Notes: a model not told the origin generated them from the letters alone. Shown: positions 1 to 10,639, counted from the first letter of the stretch. The stretch is 64,000 nt of DNA from Dasypus novemcinctus (GCF_030445035.2 NC_080689.1:19311278-19375277); one strand, 5' to 3'. Program-made: numbers and translations.

Positions 1-476
1 TTCCGCATGCCTTGAGGTAACACGCACCACTGATATCGCTGAGCTGGTTCCCGATGGTTGGTTTGAGGAACCGTAAAGGCAAACTTCGGCCGATCGGCAG
101 GGTGGAGCGGTATAGAGAAGAAACAGTCTTTGATGTCCAGGACAGCGATGAACCAATGCCAAGGGACGGCTGTGGGATGGGGCAGGCCAGGCTGTGGCGA
201 CCCCATTGGTTTGATGTGCTTGTTGATCTCTCGCAAATCCTGTAGCAGGCGAGGCTTGCCACTTTTCTTTTGAATGAAGAATATTGGTGTATTGTAGGGG
301 CTGGTGGAGGGCTCAATGTGCCCAGCTCACAGCTGTTCGCTTACCAGTCCCTTGAGAATGTCCAACTTAGGGATTGAGAAAGGCCATTGTTCCACCCAGA
401 TGGGTTCCTCTGTATCCCACTGCAGAGGAACGGGTGCCGGAGGTTGAACGCGAACAATGGCCGAAGCTATTGGGGG
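1..476 (-). pseudogene. pol: Reverse transcriptase, N-terminal part of pol, with a nonsense codon
   Basis: This frame is -1 relative to pro and open across the end of pro, where a run of seven C (478-472 on the minus strand) precedes the pro stop. It reads EEPIWVEQWP, then [31 protein letters not shown] and [16 protein letters not shown], ending in LPQGM at the window edge. This is the fingers and early palm of a class II retroviral RT, including the first catalytic Asp of the LDIKD motif. A TGA at 329-327 interrupts it just before AGHIEPS. The YxDD motif, RNase H and integrase lie outside the window. Confidence 0.88.
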
Positions 477-996
477 GGCAGCTGTGGCGGCGATGCGGTG
501 AGAACAGCCCCCGATTGATGCAGGATGTCATGGCCCCAAAGCACTTGTGATATTTCCTTCAGGACGAGGGGGCGGAAGGTTCCTTGGCGACCCTCTGCGT
601 CTCTCCAGGCGATGTCTTGGGCGACCTGCTGGGAGGGTGCTTGACCGGTGGCTCTGACTACTAGCGGCCCATCGGTGAGGGGGAGGTGGCCAGCCTGTTC
701 GAGCGGGATGCAGGAGATTTCTGCACCTGTATCCAGCAACCCGGTGAGCCAGTGACCCGAAATTTGAATGGAGAGAAGAGGTTTGGTGGAGGGTGCAATG
801 GGAACGGACCAGAGCACCTTCAGGGGCGGGGAGGCTGAGTCGCTGTGGCCTCTTTGTCGCGGGGCTGAGGCTTGCCCCCACGGCCGTTTAAAGGCTTGCG
901 AGTGACGTTGGGGATGCGGCAGTTGCGGGCCCAATGGTATCCCTTTCCACATCGCGGGCACGGGGTAGAAGGCGGCCGAGGTGGATGGCTCGTCTC
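467..996 (-). CDS. pro: Retroviral aspartic protease (pro frame)
   Basis: This frame is -1 relative to gag and is open from just after a stop near 997 down to a TAG at 469-467. The catalytic motif LLDTGAEISCIP marks a retropepsin, which cuts Gag and Gag-Pol as a dimer. A flap-like segment and the closing LWGHDIL stretch follow, as in betaretroviral proteases. No dUTPase domain is seen upstream, although many betaretroviruses carry one. In a normal virus it would be made by -1 frameshifting near the end of gag. Because gag stops at 1015, upstream of the gag/pro overlap, ribosomes would have to read through the TGA to reach it. I could not identify a convincing slippery heptamer. Confidence 0.82.
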
Positions 997-1014
997 AGGC
1001 GGGCCTGGATGAGG
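820..1014 (-). pseudogene. Gag 3' remainder, in frame after TGA: second zinc knuckle
   Basis: Directly after the TGA ending the 525-codon frame, the same frame stays open to another stop at 822-820. It encodes a second CCHC knuckle, CPRCGKGYHWARNC, followed by a basic tail. Two knuckles are normal for betaretroviral nucleocapsid, so the TGA looks like a nonsense change in an originally longer gag. The codon context (tcg tga cct) would fit decay of a CGA codon at a CpG, but that is inference. A functional readthrough stop is the alternative. Confidence 0.8.
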
Positions 1015-2592
1015 TCACGACTTGTTGGGGCACTCGCGGGCGTAGTGACCAACCTCGCCGCAGCGAAAACACTCGTTGGAGGCTGAGACAGCGGCAAGGA
1101 TGGCTTGGGCCATGGCGGAGGCCTGGACGTTGACGCTGGAGCAGGCTAGGACCCAATCGTGGAGGAGTTTGTCCCTCAGCGGTCTGATGATTGCCTTGCA
1201 TGTTGGGTTCGCGCCTTCCTGCATGAGGTCCTTGATGAAGGATGTTTGGGCCTGCGTGCCGACTACCTTGCGCTCGGCAGCGGCCTGGACGCGCGCCATG
1301 AAATTGGTGAAGGGCTCCTCCGGCTTTTGAAAGAGCCGGGTAAGCGGCTCCGGGGCGGAGGTCGTGCAATTGCGGAAAGCCCGAAGGGCGCACTCCCTCA
1401 GTTGGAGAAAGAAGCCTTGTGGGAGGCCCGCGTATCTCAGGGGCGCGGCGTAACGCCCCAGTCCAAGGAACGCGTTGGGAGGGTAGGGGGTGCCATCGCG
1501 GGCGTTTTCGGCGATTTGCCTTTCGTTTTCAGCGGCAAAGTGTGCGCGCCAGTCAATAAACTGCCTCGAGGGAAGTATGCCTCTCGCGAGGGATATCCAG
1601 TCGTAGGGGAGACAGCGGGCAAAGGTCATACGTTCAAGGAGGTCTTGAGCATGGGGGCTGGCGAGACCGTCCTCTCGGATAGCGCTGCGGAGGGTTTGCA
1701 CGTCTTTCGGGGAGAAGGGAACCCATACTTGGGGGTTCGCTCGAGAACGATTGGGATTTAGCGGATACATATCAGCGATTGGAGCAGTGGGGGGCTCCAA
1801 GAGAAGATCATTAGAGCGCAGGAGGGGGTGTCTATTCGGTGGCACATAAGATGGCGGGCGCTCGTACGCATCATCTAGGTCGTCATCAGAAGATGGCGGA
1901 TGAAGCGCTTCCGGTTCCGGATAAGGGCAAAATGGTGCCAGTTCCAGGTAGGGGCAAGATGGCGCCGAGGCAGGAAGGGGAGGGTATAGAGACGGAGGCT
2001 CCTTCCATGAAGAAGCAGGAAGGGGCAGGGAGTTGGGCTTCTTCCCCTTTTTCGAAGAAGAAGGAGGAAGTGCGTCATCTCGGGCGGACTTCGCGCCATT
2101 TTGAGCCGACTTCCCCTTCTTCTGCGAAGAAGAAGGCGGAAGTTCGCCATCTTGATCAGAGTCAGAATCCACCGCACGTGGGGGGTCGAGCTTGAGTGCG
2201 GCCTCCAACTGGGCTGAGAGCGACTCTGTGTCACTGTCCGCATGGGAATCGTGTTCGGCACAGGCACCGCTTCTGCAGGAGTCGCAAGGGTAAGTCTCAA
2301 CTGCAGGAGTGGGCACGCCCTGCAAGCAGGCGCGAATGGCCACAAGGGCAGGTAGAAGACCGGGAGGAAACGTTTTCCCCTCATGTTCCATGGCGGAGGT
2401 GACCCAGTCAATTAGTTTAGCGTAAGTCTGGGGGCTCCAGAGTGGGCAGGTAGTGAGCCAGGGATTGAACGGGAGGAGCAAGTCCCAGTAGCGCTGGAGC
2501 TGTCTGACGGAGACTTTGACTTGGTTAGTCTCCAAGAGGGCGGCCAGGGCCCAAACCTGCGGGACCTGCCGGGAGGAAAGCGAAGCACCCAT
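1015..2592 (-). CDS. gag: Retroviral Gag polyprotein, 525 codons, ends early in nucleocapsid
   Basis: Gag is the structural polyprotein that assembles the retroviral particle. Here the start MGASLS fits an N-myristoylation signal (Gly2, Ser6), giving a membrane-binding matrix domain at about residues 1-130. A low-complexity acidic/basic and proline-rich linker follows (about 135-245), then the late-domain motif PPSY at 246-249. Capsid begins near NPQVWVPF (286-293) and includes a major-homology-like stretch around 422-435. Nucleocapsid starts with a CCHC knuckle (Cys508, Cys511, His516, Cys521). The frame then meets TGA at 1017-1015. A second, perfect CCHC knuckle follows in the same frame downstream. 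The truncated product could still include matrix, capsid and one knuckle. Whether it is expressed cannot be judged from sequence. Confidence 0.9.
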   Translation of the reverse strand: MGASLSSRQVPQVWALAALLETNQVKVSVRQLQRYWDLLLPFNPWLTTCPLWSPQTYAKLIDWVTSAMEHEGKTFPPGLLPALVAIRACLQGVPTPAVETYPCDSCRSGACAEHDSHADSDTESLSAQLEAALKLDPPRAVDSDSDQDGELPPSSSQKKGKSAQNGAKSARDDALPPSSSKKGKKPNSLPLPASSWKEPPSLYPPLPASAPSCPYLELAPFCPYPEPEALHPPSSDDDLDDAYERPPSYVPPNRHPLLRSNDLLLEPPTAPIADMYPLNPNRSRANPQVWVPFSPKDVQTLRSAIREDGLASPHAQDLLERMTFARCLPYDWISLARGILPSRQFIDWRAHFAAENERQIAENARDGTPYPPNAFLGLGRYAAPLRYAGLPQGFFLQLRECALRAFRNCTTSAPEPLTRLFQKPEEPFTNFMARVQAAAERKVVGTQAQTSFIKDLMQEGANPTCKAIIRPLRDKLLHDWVLACSSVNVQASAMAQAILAAVSASNECFRCGEVGHYARECPNKS

Positions 2593-2660
2593 GTCGCGTA
2601 TTGGACGCCGAAGAGTCCCTACCTTGAGCGGAACTTGGGGGGGGGGGCGTCAGAAGCGGG
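2593..2660 (-). promoter_or_regulatory. Proviral leader with possible splice donor
   Basis: This short leader lies between the primer-binding site and the gag ATG. It holds a run of eleven C (minus strand) and a consensus-like donor, aag|gtaggg, with its GT at 2622-2621. That is a plausible major splice donor for env. A donor use is inferred only from the motif; no acceptor is visible in the window. Confidence 0.4.
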
Positions 2661-2678
2661 CCGCCACGTTGGGCGCCA
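2661..2678 (-). other. Retroviral primer-binding site (tRNA-Lys type)
   Basis: The minus strand reads tggcgcccaacgtggcgg. Its first 15 bases match the site for the 3' end of tRNA-Lys1,2 used by many betaretroviruses, with a mismatch near the end. It sits two bases downstream of the LTR end, as expected. Confidence 0.88.
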
Positions 2679-2680
2679 AT

Positions 2681-3119
2681 TGCGGGCAGCGGCGGGCCTC
2701 CGGGAGGGTCAGCGGGTTGGCCGGGCGGGCTCTCCGGACGGGGGCTGCCTCGCGGTCGAAGGAGAGGAGGGGGTTCGGCACGAAGCCTTTGGGCCCTCGC
2801 TCTCTCCGCTCAGGCACGGGGGACGCGCGGTGTAAGCAAGAACACCACGGAGACAAGGTCTAGGCATAAGTCTACTTTATTGTTGAAGGGTACATGGTTT
2901 TATATGGTCTAGGGATACGTAAAGGGACTTGATTGGTGCCGGCGGGTGCTGTTGCTTGCGTAGGCAGTTACTGGACAGTAAACTAGCTAAGAGGTTAGGA
3001 GCAAGGGAGGGGAAGGGGAAAGTGTGGGCTGTCTAGATAACGGCTAGGCGGAAGACGGAGAGGGGGAGAAGGAGGGGCAGCGCCGGCTGCCAATACTGGG
3101 CAGGAAGGAGACGGGGACA
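2681..3119 (-). repeat. Proviral 5' LTR, about 439 bp
   Basis: On the minus strand it opens with TG at 3119 and closes with CA at 2681, two bases before the primer-binding site. A CCAAT box lies at 2936-2932, a TATAAAA box at 2904-2898 and an AATAAA polyadenylation signal at 2881-2876. TATA and AATAAA are only about 17 bases apart, which implies a very short R region as in mouse mammary tumour virus type LTRs. The part after AATAAA (U5) is strikingly GC-rich. The left end is set by the PBS. The right end is inferred from the TG and from the change to AT-rich flanking DNA. Confidence 0.82.
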
Positions 3120-3905
3120 TCTTAAAATTCATAAAGATATATGAAGAAATGTAGATGTAAATATGTGATGTACATGTTGTGTATGTATGCACATGCATAC
3201 ATTTCCTATTTCTGTCCTGAGTAGGCTTTAGCATAGTGACACCCCAATACCCATGAGCATATATAACCCATGTCTTGCCTTCCAAATATCATTCTTTTCT
3301 AAAAGGAACCAGGGATCCTTGGACAAATAGCCAATTCTAGGGCTGTGGCAGGTAAAAGGCAAGGCACACCTGGAATATCTTGTGCCAGAAAACAAGGAAC
3401 TGCTCAAAAAATGATATGAATGAATCATTTAAAGGACCCAAGACAGATTGAAAGGAGTATCAAAATAAGTAATTGTAGTAATGTATTAATAAAATAAAAA
3501 CATGAACCCACATGGATATATAAATTCATACAAGAACAAATTGAAAGTAAGATAAAGAATGGGATATTTACATAGTTTCAAAGAACCTCCCACAAAAGAT
3601 TTATCAATTAGAAAGAGAATCACTTTATAGTGAAGAACCCAAACGGACACCACCTTTATCCTAGTTATCCAAGTTAATATCATCATTTAAAGGGGAAATT
3701 TCAGGATATGATCATTAAGAAGATTGCAGTATCACTTCTGTGATATTCCTGTCAAAGATTCATAGCCAGACTCTACTACAGAGATATTTTACAAAATAAC
3801 TTTATAAGTTTCAAAAGTGGCTGCATCATGAAAGTCAAGATAAACTAAGGAAATGGACTGAAGGAGATTAAATAGAATGACAACTAAATGAACCTTGTTA
3901 TTTAG
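3120..3905 (+). mobile_element. Old interspersed repeat, probably an L1M-type 3' region
   Basis: AT-rich, decayed sequence without an open frame. Several phrases, such as the stretch around 3640-3900 with hexamers resembling aaagtcaagataaac, are reminiscent of the 3' untranslated part of old mammalian L1 in the sense orientation. The provirus is inserted at its left edge. Confidence 0.4.
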
Positions 3906-4438
3906 GATTGATTTCTTTTTTTGTTTGATTTTTATTTTTTAAAGCAGTTTTACTGAGATATATGCACATACCATACAATCTAGCCAGAGTGTATAATCAA
4001 TGGCTTTTACACAATGTTGTGCATTCATCAGCATGAATAATTTTAGAACAATTTCAGTACTCCAAAAAGAGAAATTCCACCTCCTTAGCAGTCACCTCTT
4101 AATCCCTCTATCTTTCTGCAACTCTACATAACCACTAATCTAATTTCATCTTTATAAAGTGATTTATATTTACATTTTATATAAATGGAATCATACAATA
4201 TGTAGTATTTTGTGTCTGATTTCTTTCACTTATTTGTTTTTGGGTTTTTTTTTTTTGTCTGATTTTAACATCTTGTAGTAGTAACATACATTTTTTCACT
4301 TTCAAAGAAAAACAGTCTTACATATGCAATTTTACCCATATTCATATTTCATTTGCAGTTTTACTATGGTTTACAGTTCCTTTGTACATTTTTGAGCTTT
4401 CCTATTAGTAATAGACAGGACCTTAGGCTTTCCCTTTA

Positions 4439-4852
4439 TTATTATTTTTTAAAGATTTATTTATTTATTTATTTCCCCCCCCACCCCAGTTGTCTGTTCT
4501 CTGTGTCTATTTGCTGCGTGTTCTTTGTCCACTTCTGTTGTTGTCAGCAGCCCAGGAATCTGTGTTTCTTTTTGTTGCGTCATCTTGTTATGTAGGCTCT
4601 CTGTGTGTGCGGCGCCATTCCTGGGCAGGCTACACTTTCTTTTGCGCTGGGCAGCTCTCCTTACAGGGCACACTCCTTGCACATGGGGCTCCCCTACGCG
4701 GGGGATACCCCAGCGTGGCACGGCACTCCTTGCGCGGATCAGCACTGTGCATGGGCCAGCTCCACACATTGGTCAAGGAGGCCCGGGGTTTGAACCGTGG
4801 ACTTCCCATGTGGTAGATGGACGCCCTAACCACTGGGCCAAGTCTGCTTCCC
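4439..4852 (-). mobile_element. DAS-type SINE in L1
   Basis: The 14-base duplication aggctttcccttta flanks it perfectly (4425-4438 and 4853-4866). The tRNA-like head is at the right end, and the (ttta)n and T-rich tail at the left. Confidence 0.95.
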
Positions 4853-7075
4853 AGGCTTTCCCTTTAAACTGCTGTTATATCCACGTAATATTACTGCTAG
4901 ATACAGACATTATGTTGTGCTTTCACCTTTTCTATTCATTTCCAAAGATTAACACACTTTTTTAACCAATTCTGCACAAGTTAACACCCAGCTTTCCATT
5001 CTTTAACCTCATTCTATTTCCTGGTGACCCATATTCAAGTTATTAACTCCATAAAATTACACAATATATTTAGTTCATAGTAGCACAATCATAAAATGTG
5101 TGTCCTTTTGTGTCTGGCTTGCTTCATGCAATTTGATATCTTCCAAGTTCATCCACATTGTCATATGCTTTATGACTTAATTTCTTCTTACAGCTGCATA
5201 ATATTCCATCATGTGTAAAAACACAGTTTGTTTATCCATTCATCAGTTGATAGACACCTGGGTTGTTTCTATCTTTTCATAATCATGAATAACACTGCTA
5301 TGAACATCAGTGTGCAGATGTCCATTTGTGTCACTGCTGTCAGTTCCGCTGAGTATATACTCAGGAGTGGTATTGCAGGGTCACATGGCAAATCTAGATT
5401 CAACTGCTTTAGGAACTGCCAGTCATCCGCAGTGACTGTACCATTCTACATTCCCACCAACAGTGAATAAATGTTCCTATCTTTCCACATCCTCTCCAAC
5501 ATTTGTAGTTCTCTGTCTTTTTAATAGTGGCCATTCTGATAAGGGTGAAATGATATCTCATTGTAGTTTGGATTTGCATTTCCCTAATAATTAGTGAAAC
5601 TGAACATTTTTCATGTATTTTTTGCCATTTTTAATTTCTTCTTTGGACACATGTCTATTCAAGTCTTTTGCCCATTTTTTAATTGGGTCATTTGTCTTTT
5701 TATTATTGAGTTGCAGCATCTCATTATATATCATGGATATTAAACCTTTATTGGATATGTGATTTCCAAATATTTTCTCCCATTGAGTCTGCTGTGTTTT
5801 CACCCCTTTGATAAAGTCCTGTGAGGTGCAAAAGTGTTTGATTTTGAAGAGTCCCATTTATCTATTTTTTCTTTTGTTGCTTGTCTTTGGGTATAAGGGC
5901 TAAGAAACCACTATGTACCACAAGTTTTTTAAGATGTTTCCCTACATGTTCTTGTAGTTTTATGGTCCTGGCTTTTGTATTTTAAGTCTTTGATCCATTT
6001 TGAGTTGATTATTGTATAAGGAGTAAGATAGGGGGTCCTCTTTCATTCTTTTGATTATGGATATCCAGTTCTCCTAGCACCATTTGTTGAAGAGACTCTT
6101 TTGTCCCATTAGCATGACTTTGGTAAGTTTGTCAAAAACAAGTTGACTACAGAGGTGAGAGTTTATTTCTGGAGTATCAATTCTATTCCACTGATCGATG
6201 TTTCTTTATGCCAATACCATGCTGTTTTGCCACTGTAGCCTTGTAATATGTTTCAGGTTCAGGTAATGAAATTCCTCCCACATCACTCTTCTTTTTTAGA
6301 ATTTTTTTTTTTTTTTTTTTTTTTTTGCTATTTGGGTGCACTTTCCCTACCAAATGAATTTGGTAATTGTCTTTCTATTTCTGTAAAGTAGGCCTGACAA
6401 TGCAATGGTATTGCATTGAATCTATAAATTAGTTTGGGTAGGATTGTCATCTTCATGATAATTAATCTTCCAATCCATGAACACGGAATGTCTCTCCATT
6501 TGTTTAGGTCTTCATTGATTTCTTTTAGCACTGTTTCATAGTTTTCTGCATATAGGCCCTGTACTTCTTTGGTTAAGTTTATTCCTAGTATTTGAGTCTT
6601 TTTGTTGCTATTGTAAATGGAATTTCCCCCCTGATTTCCTCCACAGATTGTTCAATACTAGTGTACAGAAGCATTACTGATTTTTGGGTGTTCATCTTGT
6701 ATCCTGCCAGTTTGCCAAACTCGTTTATTAGCTCAAGTAGCTTTGTTGTAGACATTTCAGAATTTTCTAAATATAAGATCATGTCATGTGGGAATAGTGA
6801 GAGTTTTACTTCCTCTTTTCCTATTTGGCTGCCTTTCATTTTCTTGTCTAATTGCTCTACTAGAACTTCTAGCACAATGTTGAATAACAATTTTAACAGT
6901 GAGCATCCTTGTCTTGCTCTTGGTCATAGACAGAAAGCTTTCAACCTTTCCCCATTGTGTATGATGTGGGCTGTGGGTTATTCATATATGCCCTTTATCA
7001 TATTGAGGAATTTTCCCTCTATTCATGTCTTTCATAGTGCTTTTATCAAGAAAGGATACTGGATTTTGCCAAATG

Positions 7076-7210
7076 TGCACGGCACTCCTTGCACACATCA
7101 GCACTGCACATTGCCCAGCTCACCACACAGGTCAGGAGGGCATGGTTTGAACCCTGGACCTCCCATATGGTAGGTGGACACTCTTATCAGTTGAGCCAAA
7201 TCCACTTCCC
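7076..7210 (-). mobile_element. 5' fragment of a DAS-type SINE at an L1 deletion junction
   Basis: Only the tRNA-like head and first body segment remain, and there is no A-rich tail. L1 RT-side sequence abuts directly on the left and endonuclease-side sequence on the right. Confidence 0.85.
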
Positions 7211-7389
7211 TTCAATTATTATTTTAGAGATGTCTGTTTCTTCCTTCATTTTTGCCAGAGTTTGCATCATGTGTTTTGGGGCTCCCTGGTTAGGTGCATA
7301 GATATTTATGATTGTTATTTCTTCCAGGTGGATTGTCCCTTTTATTACTATGTAATGGCCTTCTGTATCTCTTATAACTTTTTTTAAAA

Positions 7390-7757
7390 AGATTTATTAT
7401 TTATTTATTTCTCTCCCCTCCCCCCGCCCCAGTTGTCTACTCTCTGTGTCCATTCACTCAGTGTTCTTCTGTGACCGCTTCTATCCTTATCAGTGGCACT
7501 GGGAATCTGTGTTTCTTTTTGTTGCATCATCTTGTTTTGTCAGCTCTCCATGTGTGCCCTCCATTCTTGGGCAGTCTGCACTTTCTTTCACACTGGGCAG
7601 CTCTTCTTATCCCTGCATGGCATGGCACTCCTTGCGTGCATCAGCAGTGCGCATGGGCCAGCTCCACACGGGTCAAGGAGAGGAGGCCCAGGGTTTGAAC
7701 CGTGGACCTCCCATGTGGTAGGTGGACACCCTATCCATTGAGCCAAGTCCGCTTCCC
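7390..7757 (-). mobile_element. DAS-type SINE
   Basis: Flanked by near-identical copies of ataactttttttaa, at about 7374 and 7760. Part of the central body is deleted. Confidence 0.9.
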
Positions 7758-9764
7758 TCATAACTTTTTTTAAGTCTGTTCTGTCTGGTATGACTATACC
7801 TACCCCTGCTCTTTTTTTGGTTACTATTTGCTTGGAGTATCTTTTTCCAGCCTTTCACTTTCAGCCAGTTTGTATCCCTGAGTCTGAATGAATCTCTTTT
7901 AGGCAGTATATGGAGGGATCATGTTTTTTTATATCTATTCTCTACGTATATATCTTTTAATTGGGGAGTTTGATCCATTCACATTCCATGATATTACTAT
8001 AAATGCATTATATCTTTCTACTATTTTATTCTTTGATTTTCATGTCACATCTTATTTTCATCTGTCTTTTTACTCTTTTGACTATCTTTTCTGCAATTCT
8101 TATTTTCTAAATACTCTCCAGGCCTCACTGTCCTTTTTTTTTTTTTTTTTTTTTCAGGCTGTAAGGCTCCCTTTAATATTTCCTGCAAAGGTGGATTCTT
8201 TTTAATGAACTCTGTCAGTTTCTGTTTGGTTATGAATATTTTATATTTACCTTCTTCTTTGAGGAACAGTTTTGCTGGATAAAGAATTCTTGGCTGGCCG
8301 TGGCTGTTTTTCTCTTTCAGTATTCTAATTCTATCATACCACTGGATTCTTGCCTCTGTGGTTTCTGGTGAGAAATCCTATTGAGTCCTACTGGGCATCC
8401 CTTTTATGTGATGGTATGCTTCTCCCTTGCCACTCTCAGAATTTTCTCTTTATCTTTGATGTTTGACAGTCTGTGTAGTATGTGTCTTGGAGTAGGTCTA
8501 TTTGCATTTATTCTGGATAGGGGTATCTGTGCTTCTTGGACATGTAAGTTCATTCCTTTCACGAGAGTGGGGAAATTTTCAGCCATTATTCCTCAAATAC
8601 TCTTTCTGCCCTTTTTCCCTTTTCTTCTCCTTCTGAAACTCCCATAACATATATGTTGTTGCATTTCTTCTTATCATTCAAGTCCCTGAAGCCCTACCCA
8701 TTTTTTCCCCATTCTTTTCTCTCTCTGTTCTTTTCTCTTTTTCATTTTGAGCTGTTCTGTCTTTATTACTTATTTGCTCTTCTATCATTTTGAGCCTGCT
8801 GTTGTATACCTCTAATGTGTGTGTGGTTTTTTTTAAAATCTCACATATCATGTCTTTCAATCCCATGAGCTCTGTTATTTTTTTATTTGGGTTTTCAGAT
8901 TCTTCTTCGTGCTTGCTCATTGTCTTCCTGATTACCTTTATCTCTTTAGCTATATTGTCATTCAACTCATTAATTTGGTTTTGGGGATTTGTGTGTATCT
9001 TGGTGATTAGTTGACTCAAATCCTGTGTCTCAGGTGCTTTGATATATTCCTTTGCTTGGGCTATTTCTTACATTTTTCTTCTTATGACTTGTAATTTTTT
9101 TGCTGATGTTTTGTAATCTGATTATGATGGTGAGTTTACTCAGATGCTCAATTTCTCTCTTTCTTAGGGATTTAGTGGCAGGAGGCTGTGTGTTACTTTT
9201 AATTTCCTCACATGCACTTCCTTGATCCACCAGCAGATAGAACTCTTTGGGAACCCTCTCAGTTCAAAGCCTGGTCTGAGTGTTTTCACTGCAAAATGGA
9301 CTGGATTAGTATAATAGAGGATCCTGCCTGGAGGCTAACAGCCTCATAACTCAAATGTTCTCAGAGGCAGTTCTCCAGTCTTGGCTGGCATCTCCCTTCC
9401 TTTTCCCAGGTAGGAACTAATTCCACTCCATTCTGCATCCTCAACAACCAGTCCTGGTCAGTAGGGAGAGAGGTTGAGAGAGTTGGATCTCTTTAGTCCT
9501 TTGCTGGCTCCCACAACAGCAATGATGCGAACCTACCCAGCCTGGAAGGGGTTGTGGGACATAGCAGACTAAATTTGTTGGACAAAAGCTGAGTCAGCCT
9601 TATGCTGCATCCCTCTCTCCCCCCTTTCCTGGGGATGTGGATCCCTGGGGCCCCCTTTGTCTGTAGCCACCAGCCCTTACCCAAAACAATTTTCCCTATT
9701 ATTTACATTTGCACTAGTGTGGTACATTTATTACAATTGATGAACAAATATTATTATAGTTTTT

Positions 9765-10185
9765 TTTATTTAAAGATTTATTTTTTGTTTATTTCTCTCC
9801 CCTTCCCTGCCCCCCCCCCAGTTGTCTGTTCTCTGTGTCCATTCACTGTGTGTCCTTCTGTGACTGCTTCTATCCTTATCAGTGGCACCAGGAATCTGTG
9901 TTTCTTTTTGTTGCATCATCTTGCTGTGTCAGGTCTCCATGTGTGCAGCGCCATTCTTGGGGAGTATGCAGTTTCTTTTGCACTGGGCGGCTCTCCTTAT
10001 GGGGTGCACTCCTTGCGTGTGGGGCTTCCCTACATGGGGGACACTGCTGTGTGGCATGGCACTCCTTGCACGCATCAGCACTGCACATGGGCCAGCTCCA
10101 CATGGGTCAAGGGGGCCCAGGGTTTGAACCATGGACCTCCCATGTGGTAGGCAGACACCCTATTCATTGAGCCAAGTCCACTTCC
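9765..10185 (-). mobile_element. DAS-type SINE
   Basis: Complete antisense copy from a T-rich tail with a nine-C run to the head ending agtccacttccct. The flanking L1 is continuous across it. The duplication is not clean. Confidence 0.9.
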
Positions 10186-10232
10186 CTATATTGTTAATTA
10201 TAGTCCATTCTTTACATGAGGGTTCACTCTTT

Positions 10233-10637
10233 TTTTAAAAAAATTATTTATTTCTCTCCCCCTCCCCCCACCCTGATTGTCTGTTTTCTGTTTCCATTTG
10301 CTGTGTCTTCTTTGTCTGCTTCTGTTGTTGTCAGCGGCACAGGAATCTGTGTTTCTTTTTGCTGTGTCATCTTGTTGTGTCAGCTCTCCGTGTGGGCGGC
10401 GCCATTCTTAGGCAGGCTGCACTTTCTTTGGTGCTGGGCAGCTCTCCTTATGGGCGCACTCCTTGCGCATGGAGACTCCCCTACATGGGGGACACCCCTG
10501 CATGGCACAGCACTCCTTGTGTGCATCAGTACTGGGCATGGGCCAGCTCCACATGGGTCAAGGAGGCCCAGGGTTTGAACTGAGGACCTCCCATGTGGTA
10601 GACGGACACCCTAACCGCTGGGCCACGTTCACTTCGC
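10233..10637 (-). mobile_element. DAS-type SINE, first of a nested pair
   Basis: Complete antisense copy. The left flank is ggttcactcttt (10222-10233), and the same 12-mer recurs after the neighbouring copy near 11067-11078. Confidence 0.9.
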
Positions 10638-10639
10638 AA

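Larger units (their letters stand above)
1..3119 (-). mobile_element. Betaretrovirus-like (class II) endogenous provirus, 5' part, cut by window edge
   Basis: Read on the minus strand, the order is LTR (3119-2681), lysine-tRNA-type primer-binding site (2678-2661), a short leader with a possible splice donor, gag (from 2592), pro and the start of pol. Gag, pro and pol lie in three successive -1 frames, the betaretrovirus arrangement: relative to gag codons, pro is offset by 2 and the RT frame by 1. The long open gag suggests a fairly recent insertion. However, gag and pol each carry an in-frame TGA, so this copy should not replicate on its own. The rest of pol, env and the 3' LTR lie beyond position 1, so the target duplication and LTR divergence cannot be read here. 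Confidence 0.9.
3906..9690 (-). mobile_element. Antisense L1 retrotransposon, degenerate, with SINE insertions and a central deletion
   Basis: A T-run near 3914-3950 marks the 3' end, and the element reads leftward. ORF2 fragments include a C-terminal part at 5857-5591, an RT fragment at 6890-6585 whose FADD box has become FPHD, and endonuclease-region sequence at about 7900-7210. ORF1 fragments are at 8586-8404 (RNA-binding part) and 9019-8678 (coiled coil). About 9020-9690 resembles an L1 5' untranslated region. Roughly a kilobase of ORF2 between RT and endonuclease is missing at a junction near 7080-7205. All frames are broken. SINEs lie at 4439-4852 and 7390-7757. Confidence 0.8.

Noticed and set aside
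1076-2411. Several + strand frames of 80-200 codons across the provirus
   Set aside because: They are antisense shadows of gag in a GC-rich region.
4461-4965. Frames of 60-150 codons inside this and every other DAS SINE, on both strands
   Set aside because: The SINE body is GC-rich and stop-poor; near-identical frames recur in each copy and are not genes.
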